From Flavobacterium sp. ENC (GTDB lineage Bacteria; Bacteroidota; Bacteroidia; Flavobacteriales; Flavobacteriaceae), in the NCBI RefSeq assembly GCF_020991415.1, contig NZ_JAJMOY010000002.1, forward strand, positions 558,001 to 622,000: a DNA stretch of 64,000 bases, written 5' to 3'. A model generated the notes under the pieces. That model saw nothing but the letters and a program-made list of their open reading frames with translations, was not told the DNA's origin and did not search any database. Position numbers and translations under genes: made by a program. This document shows positions 43,399 through 52,566 of the stretch, piece after piece (the stretch's first letter is position 1; each line of letters opens with the position of its first letter).

Positions 43399-44697
43399 AT
43401 GAATAATATCAAAAGTACAGCCATCATAAATGCCACTGTGTTTGATGGCGAAAATAGCATTGGCAAAAAAAACATTGTATTTAGTGACGGGGTAATCACT
43501 TCAATTTCTGATGAATTACCGCAGGATATTGATGAAATCATTAATGGAACAGGTTGTACGCTTTTGCCGGGACTGATAGATGCCCACGTTCATACTTCAG
43601 TTGAATTTTTAAGAGATGCATTAAAATTTGGTATAACCACCGAGTTGGAAATGATGGGAGGTTTTACACAAAAAGGACGTGATACGCAATTAAAGGGAAT
43701 TAGGGATGTCGCCGATGTTCGTTCTGCGGGCATGGGTCTGACAGCTCCGGGCGGAAATCCTGACGAGCTGATTCCCAAAGGAAATGGAATTCCTGAATTT
43801 GTGTTAAAAGAAATTGAGAAAATGAGCGAAGAAGAAAAGGCTGTCTTTCTTGCCGCCCATGAAGCTCAGAAAGAAGAAGAGAATTTAAGCATCGATGTTA
43901 CTTCATTAGAGGGAGCCATCGCTTTCGTTCATCGTCAGGTAAACAACGGTGCCGATTACTTCAAAATAATGATTGAAGAGGGCACAGTGATGAATGCACC
44001 GGGATTACCGGTTATTGAAACGGAGATATTACGGGCAGCTGTAGCGGAAGCTCACAAATTGGGAAAAATCGCGATAGCACACGTTTTAACAGCTGAAGCC
44101 GCAAAAACAGCTGTAGAAATTGGTGTTGATGGCCTGGCGCATTTATTTATAGACAGACCGGACTGGACTCCGGAGCTTATTGAATCCATTGCAAATAAAG
44201 GAATTTTCGTAACACCCTGCCTGGTGCTGAATTCCTCTATCATAGGAAATTCTGCCTGCCATGTTGCACACGATCAAAGAGTTGAAAATAAATTAAATGA
44301 GGACTGGAAAATGACAATGTGTTCCTGCTTCAACACCTTCCCGCAAGGCAGTATGCAGGATAACTTTAATAATGTTAAAGATTTAAGTGATGCCGGAGTA
44401 GATATACTTGTCGGAACAGATGTATCAGTACCAATGCCTCATTTAGGCGGTCTTGCACATGGTGTAAGTGTTCATCATGAAATGCAGCTGCTGGTGGAAG
44501 CCGGATTAACACCCCTCGCGGCCTTACGATCCGCAACTTCGGTAACATCCAAAAGATTCAGCCTGTCAGACAGGGGACGGATTGCAGAAGGAATGAGAGC
44601 TGATTTACTTTTAGTCAAAGGAGATCCGACCAAAAATATTTCAGATTCCTTATCAATAGCAGGAGTATGGAAAGAAGGAGAATCGTACCCTAGTTAA
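43399..44697 (+). CDS. Amidohydrolase-superfamily protein
   Basis: A 432-residue metal-dependent hydrolase. Seen: the N-terminal beta-sandwich strand (TAIINATVFDG), metal site LLPGLIDAHVHTSVEF (HxH), the Lys of ADYFKIMIEEG that may be carboxylated, His in AIAHVLTAEAAK and GLAHLFIDRP, and the Asp in ILVGTDVSVP; it ends with RGRIAEGMRADLLLVKGDPT. The group includes imidazolonepropionase- and prolidase-like enzymes. No signal peptide is seen, so it is probably cytoplasmic. Substrate unknown. It is probably regulated by the divergent AraC protein. Confidence 0.9.
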   Translation: MNNIKSTAIINATVFDGENSIGKKNIVFSDGVITSISDELPQDIDEIINGTGCTLLPGLIDAHVHTSVEFLRDALKFGITTELEMMGGFTQKGRDTQLKGIRDVADVRSAGMGLTAPGGNPDELIPKGNGIPEFVLKEIEKMSEEEKAVFLAAHEAQKEEENLSIDVTSLEGAIAFVHRQVNNGADYFKIMIEEGTVMNAPGLPVIETEILRAAVAEAHKLGKIAIAHVLTAEAAKTAVEIGVDGLAHLFIDRPDWTPELIESIANKGIFVTPCLVLNSSIIGNSACHVAHDQRVENKLNEDWKMTMCSCFNTFPQGSMQDNFNNVKDLSDAGVDILVGTDVSVPMPHLGGLAHGVSVHHEMQLLVEAGLTPLAALRSATSVTSKRFSLSDRGRIAEGMRADLLLVKGDPTKNISDSLSIAGVWKEGESYPS

Positions 44698-44860
44698 TAC
44701 GGCATGATTTTAATTTTCGACTAAAGTTCAGTTTTGTCCGCTACATCCCTCAGTTTGTCCGCCTGGACTATAATATCGTTTTACAGCAGGTAGGGCCGTA
44801 CTATTTTTGAGGAGAAATTAAAATAATACCTAAATAAATACTAAATAAAATTAAATAATT

Positions 44861-45271
44861 ATGAAAACCACAAAAAATTTGGGATCCTTCGCAGTTACTG
44901 CCCTAAGCCTTTTAGCACTGATTGTTACCAGCAGTGCTTCCGCCCAGCAATCCATAATAAAACGTACTGATCTGCAACGTCATGACCTTAGCTTGCCCGG
45001 GTACGAAACGGTTCAGGCACGCATCGATTTTGGAGCTCATACCGCCTTTGGAAAGCATTCGCATCCGGGAGAAGAAGTTATTTATGTGCTTGAAGGCGTC
45101 TTGGAATACGAAGTTGAGGGTCAGTCTCCGGTTACATTAAAGGCAGGGGAAGTACTTTTTATTCCGGCTGGCGTAGTGCACTCCGCCAAAAATAATAGCC
45201 ACGAAAAAGCCTCCGAACTCGCCACTTATATTGTGGAAAAAGGAAAACCTATCCTCACACTGGAAAAGTGA
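44861..45271 (+). CDS. Exported cupin-domain protein
   Basis: A 136-residue protein with a signal peptide ending near ASAQ (about 29) and a single cupin_2 barrel. Metal ligands are in HTAFGKHSHPGEEVIYVLEG (His, His, Glu) and IPAGVVHSAKN (His). Such small cupins may bind or isomerise small organic molecules. It opens a run of three exported proteins on the same strand (cupin, alpha/beta hydrolase, RidA-like), though the 244-base gap after it argues against one simple operon. Confidence 0.88.
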   Translation: MKTTKNLGSFAVTALSLLALIVTSSASAQQSIIKRTDLQRHDLSLPGYETVQARIDFGAHTAFGKHSHPGEEVIYVLEGVLEYEVEGQSPVTLKAGEVLFIPAGVVHSAKNNSHEKASELATYIVEKGKPILTLEK

Positions 45272-45515
45272 TAGTAAAATAAAATTCAATGTACACGGTC
45301 TTCAGGGTTTCGGGTAATCATGCTGTTCCAAATCTCAATTGAGAAGAATCAAACGGATACACAATCTGATACTTGTTTAATTCTCAGTACAGCATTATGA
45401 AAAAGCACCGTAAACTTCCTTAAGATGCGCGTAGACCGGATAATTCCCGAAAGGCAATTTTGTCCTGCAAATAAGTAAAGTATCAACCTATCCAATAATA
45501 ATTAAAAGCAAAAGA

Positions 45516-46433
45516 ATGAAAACCAATTTAAAAACGATCGTAACCACAACTGCAGCACTATTTTTACTTGCAATATCAGCTGCCTTCTCTCAAAGTCAAA
45601 GAAAACCGGCAGGTCCGGGAAGAGAAGAATATATTGAAGTGGAAAAATATGTAAAACTGCATGTAACAGATATGGGGGAAGGAAAGCCGGTCGTATTAAT
45701 CCATGGCTGGCCACTAAGCGATGCCATGTATGAATACCAATACGCAGAACTTATCCAGAAAGGATATCGTGTTATTGGGATTACCCTAAGAGGTTTTGGC
45801 CTGTCAGATAAACCCGGAGGAGTTTATAACTATGATGTATATGCAGATGATATTAAAGTAATCCTGGACAAACTTAAAATTGAAAATGCCACAATCGGCG
45901 GATTCTCCATGGGAGGTGCAACAGTAATTCATTATGTCGCCAAATACAATGCGGCTCATGTTTCAAAACTTGCCTTATTTGGCGCCGCTGCACCGCTCTG
46001 GACAAAAAGAGCCGACTTTAAATACGGTTTCTGGACGAAAGAAGATGTTAACGGACTTATTGAACTTAATAATACGAACAGGCCACAGCTGTTTGAAAAT
46101 TTCGGAAAAATATTCCCTGCCAATGAGACAAGCGTATCTGCGGGACAGGCTGCATGGTTAGGAACCATTCAGGCACAGGCTTCTCCGTATGCCATGGGAG
46201 AATCGATGAAAGCCCTGCGCGATACTGATTTGAGAGAAGATTTGAAAAAAATCAAAATTCCAACCCTGATCCTTCACGGGACACAGGACAAAATCTGTTC
46301 GTATGAATTAGCAGAACAAATGCACCAATCAATTGCCGGCTCAATTCTGGTACCATTCGAAAAAAGCGGTCATGCCTTGTTTATCGAAGAGCTTCCAAAA
46401 TTCAATGCAGAATTGATCAGATTCATAAAATAA
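45516..46433 (+). CDS. Exported alpha/beta hydrolase (non-heme chloroperoxidase-like)
   Basis: A 305-residue protein with signal peptide ending near AFSQ (about 25) and a full alpha/beta hydrolase domain. Seen: PVVLIHGWPLSDAMYEYQ, VIGITLRGFGLSDKPGG, nucleophile Ser131 in GGFSMGGATVIHYVAKY, acid Asp in LILHGTQDKICSYE and His in FEKSGHALFIEELPKF. It resembles cofactor-free haloperoxidase/esterase members, but is exported. A terminator follows at 46449. Confidence 0.9.
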   Translation: MKTNLKTIVTTTAALFLLAISAAFSQSQRKPAGPGREEYIEVEKYVKLHVTDMGEGKPVVLIHGWPLSDAMYEYQYAELIQKGYRVIGITLRGFGLSDKPGGVYNYDVYADDIKVILDKLKIENATIGGFSMGGATVIHYVAKYNAAHVSKLALFGAAAPLWTKRADFKYGFWTKEDVNGLIELNNTNRPQLFENFGKIFPANETSVSAGQAAWLGTIQAQASPYAMGESMKALRDTDLREDLKKIKIPTLILHGTQDKICSYELAEQMHQSIAGSILVPFEKSGHALFIEELPKFNAELIRFIK

Positions 46434-46448
46434 AAAACAAAAATCAGG

Positions 46449-46480
46449 AAAGCTGTCTTTTTAAAGACGGCTTTCTTTTT
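46449..46480 (+). terminator. Terminator after the exported hydrolase
   Basis: GAAAGC-T-GTCTTT pairs with AAAGAC-G-GCTTTC (46449-46475) with a central G-T wobble, then a T run. Confidence 0.8.
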
Positions 46481-46494
46481 AATAGTAAGAAAGA

Positions 46495-47007
46495 ATGAAA
46501 AATATCGTACGGCTTGCACTACTGCTATTGAGTTTACATTTGTCAGCGCAGACTCCGGAGCAAAAATTAAATCAGTTAGGAATTGAGTTCCCACAAATAC
46601 CACAAGCCATTGGAAGTTATGTGGATATGGTACAGGCTGGAAACCTGGTTTTTCTTTCAGGAAGGGGACCTTTAAAAACAGATGGTACCTATATCACGGG
46701 GAAAATAGGAGATTACCTGACTACCGCAGAAGGATATCAGGCCGCAAGATTAGCAGCCATAAATCAACTGGCCGTGCTCAGGCAGACCTTTGGGAATCTT
46801 AACAGAATTAAGCGTATCGTTAAGGTAAACGGTTACCTCAATACTTCCGGTTACTTTACGGAACAGCCTGCAGTGATGAATGGCTTTTCAGATTTATTGA
46901 TTGAGGTTTTTGGTGAACAAGGGAAGCATGCCCGAACTTCTGTGGGGGTCTTTACGCTTCCGAAGGATATGGCCGTAGAAGTAGAAATGATTGTGGAAAT
47001 AAAATAA
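46495..47007 (+). CDS. Exported RidA-family protein
   Basis: A 170-residue RidA/YjgF-like protein preceded by a signal peptide (MKNIVRLALLLLSLHLSAQ), unusual because the classic enamine/imine deaminase is cytoplasmic. Domain blocks: PQAIGSYVDMVQAGNLVFLSGRGP, AARLAAINQLAVLRQTFGNL, RIVKVNGYLNTSGYFTEQP and GKHARTSVGVFTLPKDMAVEVEMIVEI. The usual catalytic Arg is matched by ARTSVG. It may belong to the YjgH/TdcF-like branch acting on small periplasmic compounds. Confidence 0.88.
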   Translation: MKNIVRLALLLLSLHLSAQTPEQKLNQLGIEFPQIPQAIGSYVDMVQAGNLVFLSGRGPLKTDGTYITGKIGDYLTTAEGYQAARLAAINQLAVLRQTFGNLNRIKRIVKVNGYLNTSGYFTEQPAVMNGFSDLLIEVFGEQGKHARTSVGVFTLPKDMAVEVEMIVEIK

Positions 47008-47179
47008 CAGCTTACGGACAATTCTTGTTTACCAGAGCACTTTTATAAATTCCCGGTGTCCTGCCAACGGACCATTTTAAGTTGTGCAATTGTAAAGAAG
47101 TACAGCGTTGTGTTTGTGTTGAAAAAGTAAAACTCCAAAAGTTTAGGGCATAAAAATGCGGCAACTGACTACTATTATA

Positions 47180-47187
47180 TAATTTTG
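47180..47187 (+). promoter_or_regulatory. -7 box for the DUF1826 gene
   Basis: TAATTTTG fits TAnnTTTG, 32 bases before the start at 47219. Confidence 0.45.
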
Positions 47188-47218
47188 TAATGACTAACCC
47201 GCTTCTTACTACTAAACG

Positions 47219-47917
47219 ATGAGCCATACATTTTCTGACAGCAGCCAAATTGGAACCGTATCTACTTTCGCTGAGCTGGTGCATACCGATTTCAGGGGAG
47301 AAATGAATGCTTTGTGCTGGCACAGAAATCCGGAGGGTGATTTTAACGAGATTGTAACCCAATTATCTTTAAAAGAAAATATAACAGAAGTTTTTCGGGA
47401 AGATTTAATGGCACTTAATCTATCCGAAAAGGGAAATAAAGCAAGGGAACTCATCTTAAAGGATTTACAAGTATTAACTGATTTTGGCGCTTCGCCCGCT
47501 CTTAATTTATTGAAGTGTTATGATCGTGATGATGAATTTGATTTCATATCGACTGATGTGTATTCGTTTCATGTGGACCGTTCGCCCATTGCCACAGATA
47601 CTTTTTTATGCACCTATCACGGAGCAGCAAGTGATATTATTCCGAATTCGCAGGCAGAGCAAAAAATCCTTATTCCGGAAATCCGGGCAAAGTTACAGGA
47701 ACTGTATGACGGACCATCGGAAGGATTCGACGACTTTTTGAAGGAGAATTATTTTGACTTGCATTATCAGGTACAGGCAGACGCAAAACCTGTTAATTTA
47801 GGGGTAGGACATCTCTGGCGGCTGGCCGTAGACCATCCGAAACAACAAGTACTGCCTTGTATTCACAGAGCACCAGTAGAAAATGAAGGGGAATATCGGT
47901 TGCTGTTGATTTGTTAA
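47219..47917 (+). CDS. DUF1826 family protein
   Basis: A 232-residue cytoplasmic protein that I assign to DUF1826. Blocks: ALCWHRNPEGDFNEIV, CYDRDDEFDFISTDVYSFHVDRSPIATDTFLCTYHG (His and Cys rich, about 100-140), VGHLWRLAVDHPKQQVLPCIHRAPVENEGEYRLLLIC at the end. The HxD pair with later His suggests an iron/oxoglutarate-type or metal-binding double-stranded helix, though this is inference. Members elsewhere have been linked to zinc-limited regulons. Confidence 0.75.
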   Translation: MSHTFSDSSQIGTVSTFAELVHTDFRGEMNALCWHRNPEGDFNEIVTQLSLKENITEVFREDLMALNLSEKGNKARELILKDLQVLTDFGASPALNLLKCYDRDDEFDFISTDVYSFHVDRSPIATDTFLCTYHGAASDIIPNSQAEQKILIPEIRAKLQELYDGPSEGFDDFLKENYFDLHYQVQADAKPVNLGVGHLWRLAVDHPKQQVLPCIHRAPVENEGEYRLLLIC

Positions 47918-48015
47918 GGAAATTGCCGGGACAATGCACTATCGGAAAGCCTCTTCAATCAATATAAAATTTGTAATAAATTCACAGCTCCAACACTGTA
48001 AAACCAGCATAATTT

Positions 48016-48053
48016 AAAAAACTCCAGAGTCAGATGACCCCGGAGTTTTTTGT
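48016..48053. terminator. Bidirectional terminator
   Basis: AAAAAACTCC (48016-48025) pairs with GGAGTTTTTT (48042-48051), between the convergent DUF1826 and OmpA genes. Confidence 0.8.
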
Positions 48054-48117
48054 TATCAATTTCTTTTACTATGTAAAAGCTGACCGCTGTGTTTTTATCA
48101 AAAGGAATAGGTAAAAC

Positions 48118-50094
48118 TTATATTTTTGAAGCCGGGATAATGTCAATGATTACCGTACGGTTGTAAAAACGCTCTTCCGGAAGTTTATTTTCAAAAGCAG
48201 ACATACTTTCGTCTTCTCCGAAACCATGTACTTCGAATTTTACATCTTTTCTGCCGGAATTTGACAATGCCCTTTCGATAATGCTTTTCACTTCATTGGC
48301 TCTGTCTAAAGATAAATTCAGATTATAAGACTCCTCACCAATGATATCCGTGTGGCCATGAATGATGGCAACAGCGTTTTTAGGTATTTTGGGAGTAACA
48401 ACTTCGGTTAGATATTTCTCATACATTGCAATTGCTTTTGATTTATTAAATTCAAAAAGAATGCTGTATCTGAGGCCTTCCTCTGTTTTAGAGGGTGTCC
48501 AAAGCACCATGTGATTAGTTGTCACTTGTTCTTCAATACCTCCGTTTTTAGTTTTTCCGATCAATTTTACTTTATAATCACCTTCAGAACGGGTTCCCAT
48601 AATACTTTTACCCGGAATACTTACTTTTTCTTTCGTATAGGGACCAAACGCTTTTACTTTTCCGTCCGGATCTGTAGTTTCCAAAGACCATGACGAATAC
48701 GCTTTATCTGCACCGGCCGCGTCAACGGTAATATAACTGTCAATAGGGGCTTCCTGAACAGTAACAAGCTCTAAGGGCTTTAATGGTGCACCGGGACCAA
48801 CCTGAAATTCCATCAGTAATTCAGGTGAATTACTTTCGATAGAAACCCTGCGGTCGCCTTCGCGAAGCAGCACCAGTTCTTTTGTTGCTCCGGGCTGTTC
48901 AGATGGGATGGAAGGCTTTAGTTGCCCTTTTGTCGTTATTCTTGATGCGTTTATTTCAAATACAGCAACCAGATACGTCTTGATAGATTCGGCCATTGCC
49001 GTACCATCTTCTGTTCCTTTTTCCGAAGAACCCACAAGTTTTACATTTGCGGCAGGATTTTTCACCATTCGGTTTCCAAGAATATTAATCACGTTATAAT
49101 AAACCGCCATTTGTCGGGCAGAACGTCCTGAAGGATTTACACTGGCTGTAAGTCCAATCTGATCTTCATTGAAGTCTTTTACCTCTTCTTTTTTTAATAG
49201 TATGTAGCGATCCGGTATTTTATTCGATTCAAGATCGAAAAAAACATAATTTCGTAAAGGAAATACCTCTCTCACGTTACGTTCTCCGGGGATATTTTTA
49301 GGGGCATTTACAGAAAACTGTACTTTGGATACTGCTGTTGCAGGAGTTTCCATTGCACTTCCCTGTCCAAACTTAAGTGCCATACCCACTCTTAAGGTGG
49401 TGATACTCCAGGTCTCTGTTGAGCGGGGATGTTGTCCAAAATAAGGCTGAAAATTCACAAAAGGAGACAAAATAAATTGGGATTTATGATTTTGTGAAGA
49501 CAGCGGAATATCATACCCTGCACCAACCTGCATCGAAACAATCGTTTTTTGCACGGCATCAAAATCACCTCTTACATCAGCCGGCTGCTCCTGTTCGGGA
49601 TAAGCAGGATTTGTTCCCTGCGAATATTTAAAGGACTGATCTAAATTGAAAGCCAGACGCGGCCCTCCATACAAATAGAAGTTAGATTTAAAAGGCGCAA
49701 AACGAATGCTTGGCTCTATCGTAATATAACTTAAACCTGTAGATAAATCTGCAGGGCAGTTGCAAGGCGTAACTTTTTGATCGAAAGAACCTTTTCTACT
49801 GTCATAACCGGCCTGAAACATAAATCCAAGCATGGTATCGGGTTTGTAAAATTCAACCAGGGGAGCCAGATAAAGCCCGGCACCTTCGCCATTATGAAAA
49901 GTAACCGGAGGGGTCAGATTTGAATTCAGCTGATGTGTTGAACCACGGTAAAAATTAAAGTTGGTCGCACCGGCAACACCAAAATACCAGGAAGGTTTTG
50001 TGTAATAGGTTTCCTGTGCCTGAAGCGTTGTCTGAGCACTTAAACAGAACAATGTCAAAAGTAAAAACCGGTTTAATAGTGTTTTACCTGACAT
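48118..50094 (-). CDS. OmpA-family outer-membrane protein
   Basis: A 658-residue protein. Signal peptide MSGKTLLNRFLLLTLFCLSAQ; an N-terminal outer-membrane beta-barrel (about 30-265, YFGVAGATNFNFYRG, FLYGGPRLAFNLD, LRVGMALKFGQG); a middle region with Ig-like sequence (about 430-545); and a C-terminal OmpA domain (about 550-655, LFEFNKSKAIAMYE, IIHGHTDIIGEESYNLNLSLDRANEV, FGEDES). The open frame continues 15 codons upstream; the signal peptide begins at the ATG ending at 50094. It lies downstream of the ice-binding gene on the same strand, but a terminator separates them. Confidence 0.88.
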   Translation of the reverse strand: MSGKTLLNRFLLLTLFCLSAQTTLQAQETYYTKPSWYFGVAGATNFNFYRGSTHQLNSNLTPPVTFHNGEGAGLYLAPLVEFYKPDTMLGFMFQAGYDSRKGSFDQKVTPCNCPADLSTGLSYITIEPSIRFAPFKSNFYLYGGPRLAFNLDQSFKYSQGTNPAYPEQEQPADVRGDFDAVQKTIVSMQVGAGYDIPLSSQNHKSQFILSPFVNFQPYFGQHPRSTETWSITTLRVGMALKFGQGSAMETPATAVSKVQFSVNAPKNIPGERNVREVFPLRNYVFFDLESNKIPDRYILLKKEEVKDFNEDQIGLTASVNPSGRSARQMAVYYNVINILGNRMVKNPAANVKLVGSSEKGTEDGTAMAESIKTYLVAVFEINASRITTKGQLKPSIPSEQPGATKELVLLREGDRRVSIESNSPELLMEFQVGPGAPLKPLELVTVQEAPIDSYITVDAAGADKAYSSWSLETTDPDGKVKAFGPYTKEKVSIPGKSIMGTRSEGDYKVKLIGKTKNGGIEEQVTTNHMVLWTPSKTEEGLRYSILFEFNKSKAIAMYEKYLTEVVTPKIPKNAVAIIHGHTDIIGEESYNLNLSLDRANEVKSIIERALSNSGRKDVKFEVHGFGEDESMSAFENKLPEERFYNRTVIIDIIPASKI

Positions 50095-50168
50095 TTTATT
50101 GCTGTATCTATTTGATTTAAAACTAATGTTAGTTTTCATTTGCGTTTATTTAGGCATTGTTTTTATTG

Positions 50169-50197
50169 AAAAAAAAATCCCGTCCGAAGACGGGATA
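50169..50197 (-). terminator. Terminator of the ice-binding gene
   Basis: TCCCGTC (50178-50184) pairs with GACGGGA (50189-50195) over a CGAA loop; on the minus strand it ends in a T run. Confidence 0.85.
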
Positions 50198-50215
50198 CTA
50201 TTTAGTATATCTTAT

Positions 50216-51673
50216 TTATGGGACGTTAACTGTCGTATTGACCATCGTAACAGAAGCTACCAGAGATATGGCTCTTCCGTTTAATACGGTTTGATTTGCA
50301 TTTCCTGCAGTCGAAAAAGTAACACCTGAATTGGCGATAATAGTTCCTACCATCGTTCCTCCGCCGGCACTGTTGATCGTTGCTGCACTACCTACATACC
50401 AAAAAACGTTTTTAGGCAAAGCACCATTTTTCATTATGACACTTTTTGCACCTGTCGGTCCTGCAATTCCAACTGTAAGTCCGGAAGCAGTCTGAAAAAT
50501 CCAGGTCGCATTCGGGTCGCCTTGTGCATCAAGCGTCAGGTCTCCATTGCTGATTTTAAAAGTACCACTTGCTGATTTATACACACCAGGAGCTAAAGTC
50601 AATCCGCCTAATTCTCCCGCATTCGGATCTGAACCACCCGGTTTTGCTGCCGGCGAAATACTTAAGTAAGCCGCATTTGCATCCAGTAACCCTTTTTGTG
50701 CAATTGCTAAGGAGGTAGCTGTTCCCGGAACCGGAGGTGCCGAAAATATATCACCCGTAACATTCCCGACATTTAGAGGCGTTTCGGTATACACCACAAG
50801 TCCATCATGAAATCCTGTAATCAGGGTTGAAGCAGCGGTTGTACCCAGGCTTCCGTTGTTGATTACGGTATTTAATCCCTGATTCGTAATTCCGGCGTTA
50901 CCACCAAAAGCGCCAAACATAGCAGCAGAACCAAGATCTATCACTAAGGGTGCAGGAGGTAACAGCATGGTTGTAAAGTTCCATACATAGTCAGCAGCCA
51001 ATGAAGTCCCGGCAGCACTTTTTGCCCCGGTTGTAATCGTGGCGGTGTAAATTTTTCCTAATACAAGTGAATTGGCTGGTTTAAACGAAGCCGTAGTGCC
51101 GGAGTACGAAACCGTACCCGCAATTGTTGCAGCACCCTGTTTAAGCGTAAAGGTAGTGGCATTGATGGAAGCAGCATCCATGAGGATACTAAAGTCAGCC
51201 GTTACCGTTTGATTTAAAGCAACATTCACAGCATTATTCAAAGGATCTGTGGCCGTTACGGCAGGTCTTAAAAGTGTCCCTGTCGAAAATACCCAAACAT
51301 ATTCAACCTGTAAAAAATTACCCATGACGTCTTTGGCCTTTGTGGTAATTCTGGCCGTATAACTGGTATTTTCTGCAAGTAAAACTGCCGGTTTGAAAGA
51401 TGCAGTTCTTCCGGAGTAGGTAACCGCTCCTGCAAGAGGAGTCGTTCCGGTCACCGTAAACGAAGTTGAAGTAATAGAAGCCGGGTCCATTTCTTCGTTA
51501 AATGTTACCGTAATAACCTGTTCTAACGGAACGTTGATAGCATTACTAAGGGGAGTGGTAGACTCGACTACAGGACAGACTCCTTCGACTGCTTCGAAAT
51601 CATCATTTTCGCATCCGGTAATAAATGCGAAACATACTATAGCAAATGCTACTATTAAAATTTTAATTTTCAT
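50216..51673 (-). CDS. Ice-binding (DUF3494) lipoprotein with two Ig-like domains
   Basis: A 485-residue lipoprotein with signal MKIKILIVAFAIVCFAFITGC. Two Big_5-type Ig-like domains (about 33-132 and 133-232, e.g. ITVTFNEEMDPASIT and ASFKPAVLLAENTSYTARI) lead to a DUF3494 ice-binding beta-solenoid (about 240-485). Family marks: LGSAAMFGAFGGNAGITNQG, GELGGLTLAPGVYKS, TLDAQGDPNATWIFQ, VFWYVGSAATI, MVGTIIANSGVTF and LNGRAISL. DUF3494 proteins adsorb to ice planes or adhere cells to ice. Anchoring as lipoprotein places it on the envelope, suggesting a cold or ice habitat. Confidence 0.93.
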   Translation of the reverse strand: MKIKILIVAFAIVCFAFITGCENDDFEAVEGVCPVVESTTPLSNAINVPLEQVITVTFNEEMDPASITSTSFTVTGTTPLAGAVTYSGRTASFKPAVLLAENTSYTARITTKAKDVMGNFLQVEYVWVFSTGTLLRPAVTATDPLNNAVNVALNQTVTADFSILMDAASINATTFTLKQGAATIAGTVSYSGTTASFKPANSLVLGKIYTATITTGAKSAAGTSLAADYVWNFTTMLLPPAPLVIDLGSAAMFGAFGGNAGITNQGLNTVINNGSLGTTAASTLITGFHDGLVVYTETPLNVGNVTGDIFSAPPVPGTATSLAIAQKGLLDANAAYLSISPAAKPGGSDPNAGELGGLTLAPGVYKSASGTFKISNGDLTLDAQGDPNATWIFQTASGLTVGIAGPTGAKSVIMKNGALPKNVFWYVGSAATINSAGGGTMVGTIIANSGVTFSTAGNANQTVLNGRAISLVASVTMVNTTVNVP

Positions 51674-51889
51674 TTTTTATGTTGTTTAAGAATTAGATTA
51701 TTTGATGCAGTAAAGGTGATGTCTAATGGAACTTAAACATTATACAATTCTGACTAAGAGTTGTATGATTAACACTATTTTTTTTAATAAAATTAAGGAG
51801 ATAAGAGGATATATTAGAAGAAAACAAGCGTAGAAGCGGCAGTACCAAAGAGATTTTTGTAAAGGCACTAGGTTGGATTGATATTTTCC

Positions 51890-52056
51890 TAAATAATTTG
51901 ATGAAGTGACCGGTAGGGATTGATCAGAGCAGGAGCAAGGTTTTCCGGAAGGTGATACATTCCCCCCAGTGGAAAAAATCAAGTGTAAATGTTTTGGAAT
52001 AATCAGATGTATTGAAATCTTAGCTGTAAATAATCTGTGATAGTTGTATTGGGTTT
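51890..52056 (-). pseudogene. Decayed fragment of an RHS core gene
   Basis: This stretch is homologous at DNA level to 54050-54205 inside the intact RHS gene: blocks such as GTAAATAATC, TTTTCGA and GTGTAAATGTTTTGGAAT align in order. Read on the minus strand it gives RKPNTTITDYLQ-RFQY, a stop, then a frame-changed GGNVSPSG, against RKPSTTITDYLQGGFQY and AEGYVQPSG in the intact gene. Stops and indels show it is dead. It lies downstream of the RHS cassette in the same orientation. No gene is seen elsewhere in 51674-52218. Confidence 0.8.
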
Positions 52057-52218
52057 TCGACTGTACCCTTAAACAGGAAGCTAACGCAAGCGGGGGGAAC
52101 CTGTATTGGGTCGCAGTGAAATATCTCTTTTTTAGTTCTGGAAAAAACGATTGTATTTCTAAATTTTTACTTGACTAAATTTAATAGTTCAAAATCTTCT
52201 TTTCAATAAAATTACCTT

Positions 52219-52480
52219 TTAGAAACTTATATTTTTCGATTTATTTTTCTTAATTACATCAAACAACTTAATTTCGTTATCATACTCATATTTTAATTGT
52301 TCAACCATTGACACTGAATAATAGGAACTAATCACTAACTTTAATCTGAACTCATCTTCTGGCAAATCATGATTTCTAGATAATAAATCCATTGCATTGA
52401 GTCGTATTAATTTTTTCTTGTTTGTCTGTACAATTAATAAAAATTAAACTAAGCAATATTTTTTTTAAGTATATCCATAA
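52219..52480 (-). pseudogene. Frameshifted small lipoprotein, possible old immunity gene
   Basis: Two overlapping frames rebuild a short lipoprotein. The first, without an ATG, reads KKILLSLIFINCTDKQEKIN (lipobox-like INC) and stops at 52376-52378. The second (52392-52219) gives MDLLSRNHDLPEDEFRLKL, then VISSYYSVSMVEQLKYEYDN to KNKSKNISF. The lipoprotein start, the size and the place after an RHS cassette resemble the intact lipoprotein at 52567-53109, though the sequences are not obviously related. A displaced immunity gene is the simplest reading. Confidence 0.5.
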
Positions 52481-52566
52481 TTACTATAAATGAAATTTTG
52501 TTTCGCTTTGTTTTTTCATAAGAAATCTTTTGAGAGCGAATTAATTATCCAACATAAATAAAGAAA

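Noticed and set aside
51740..51982. 80-codon minus-strand ORF
   Set aside because: Its first part (GGNVSPSG) is the frame-shifted remnant of the RHS core, and the rest is low-quality hydrophobic sequence. Counted under the RHS fossil instead.
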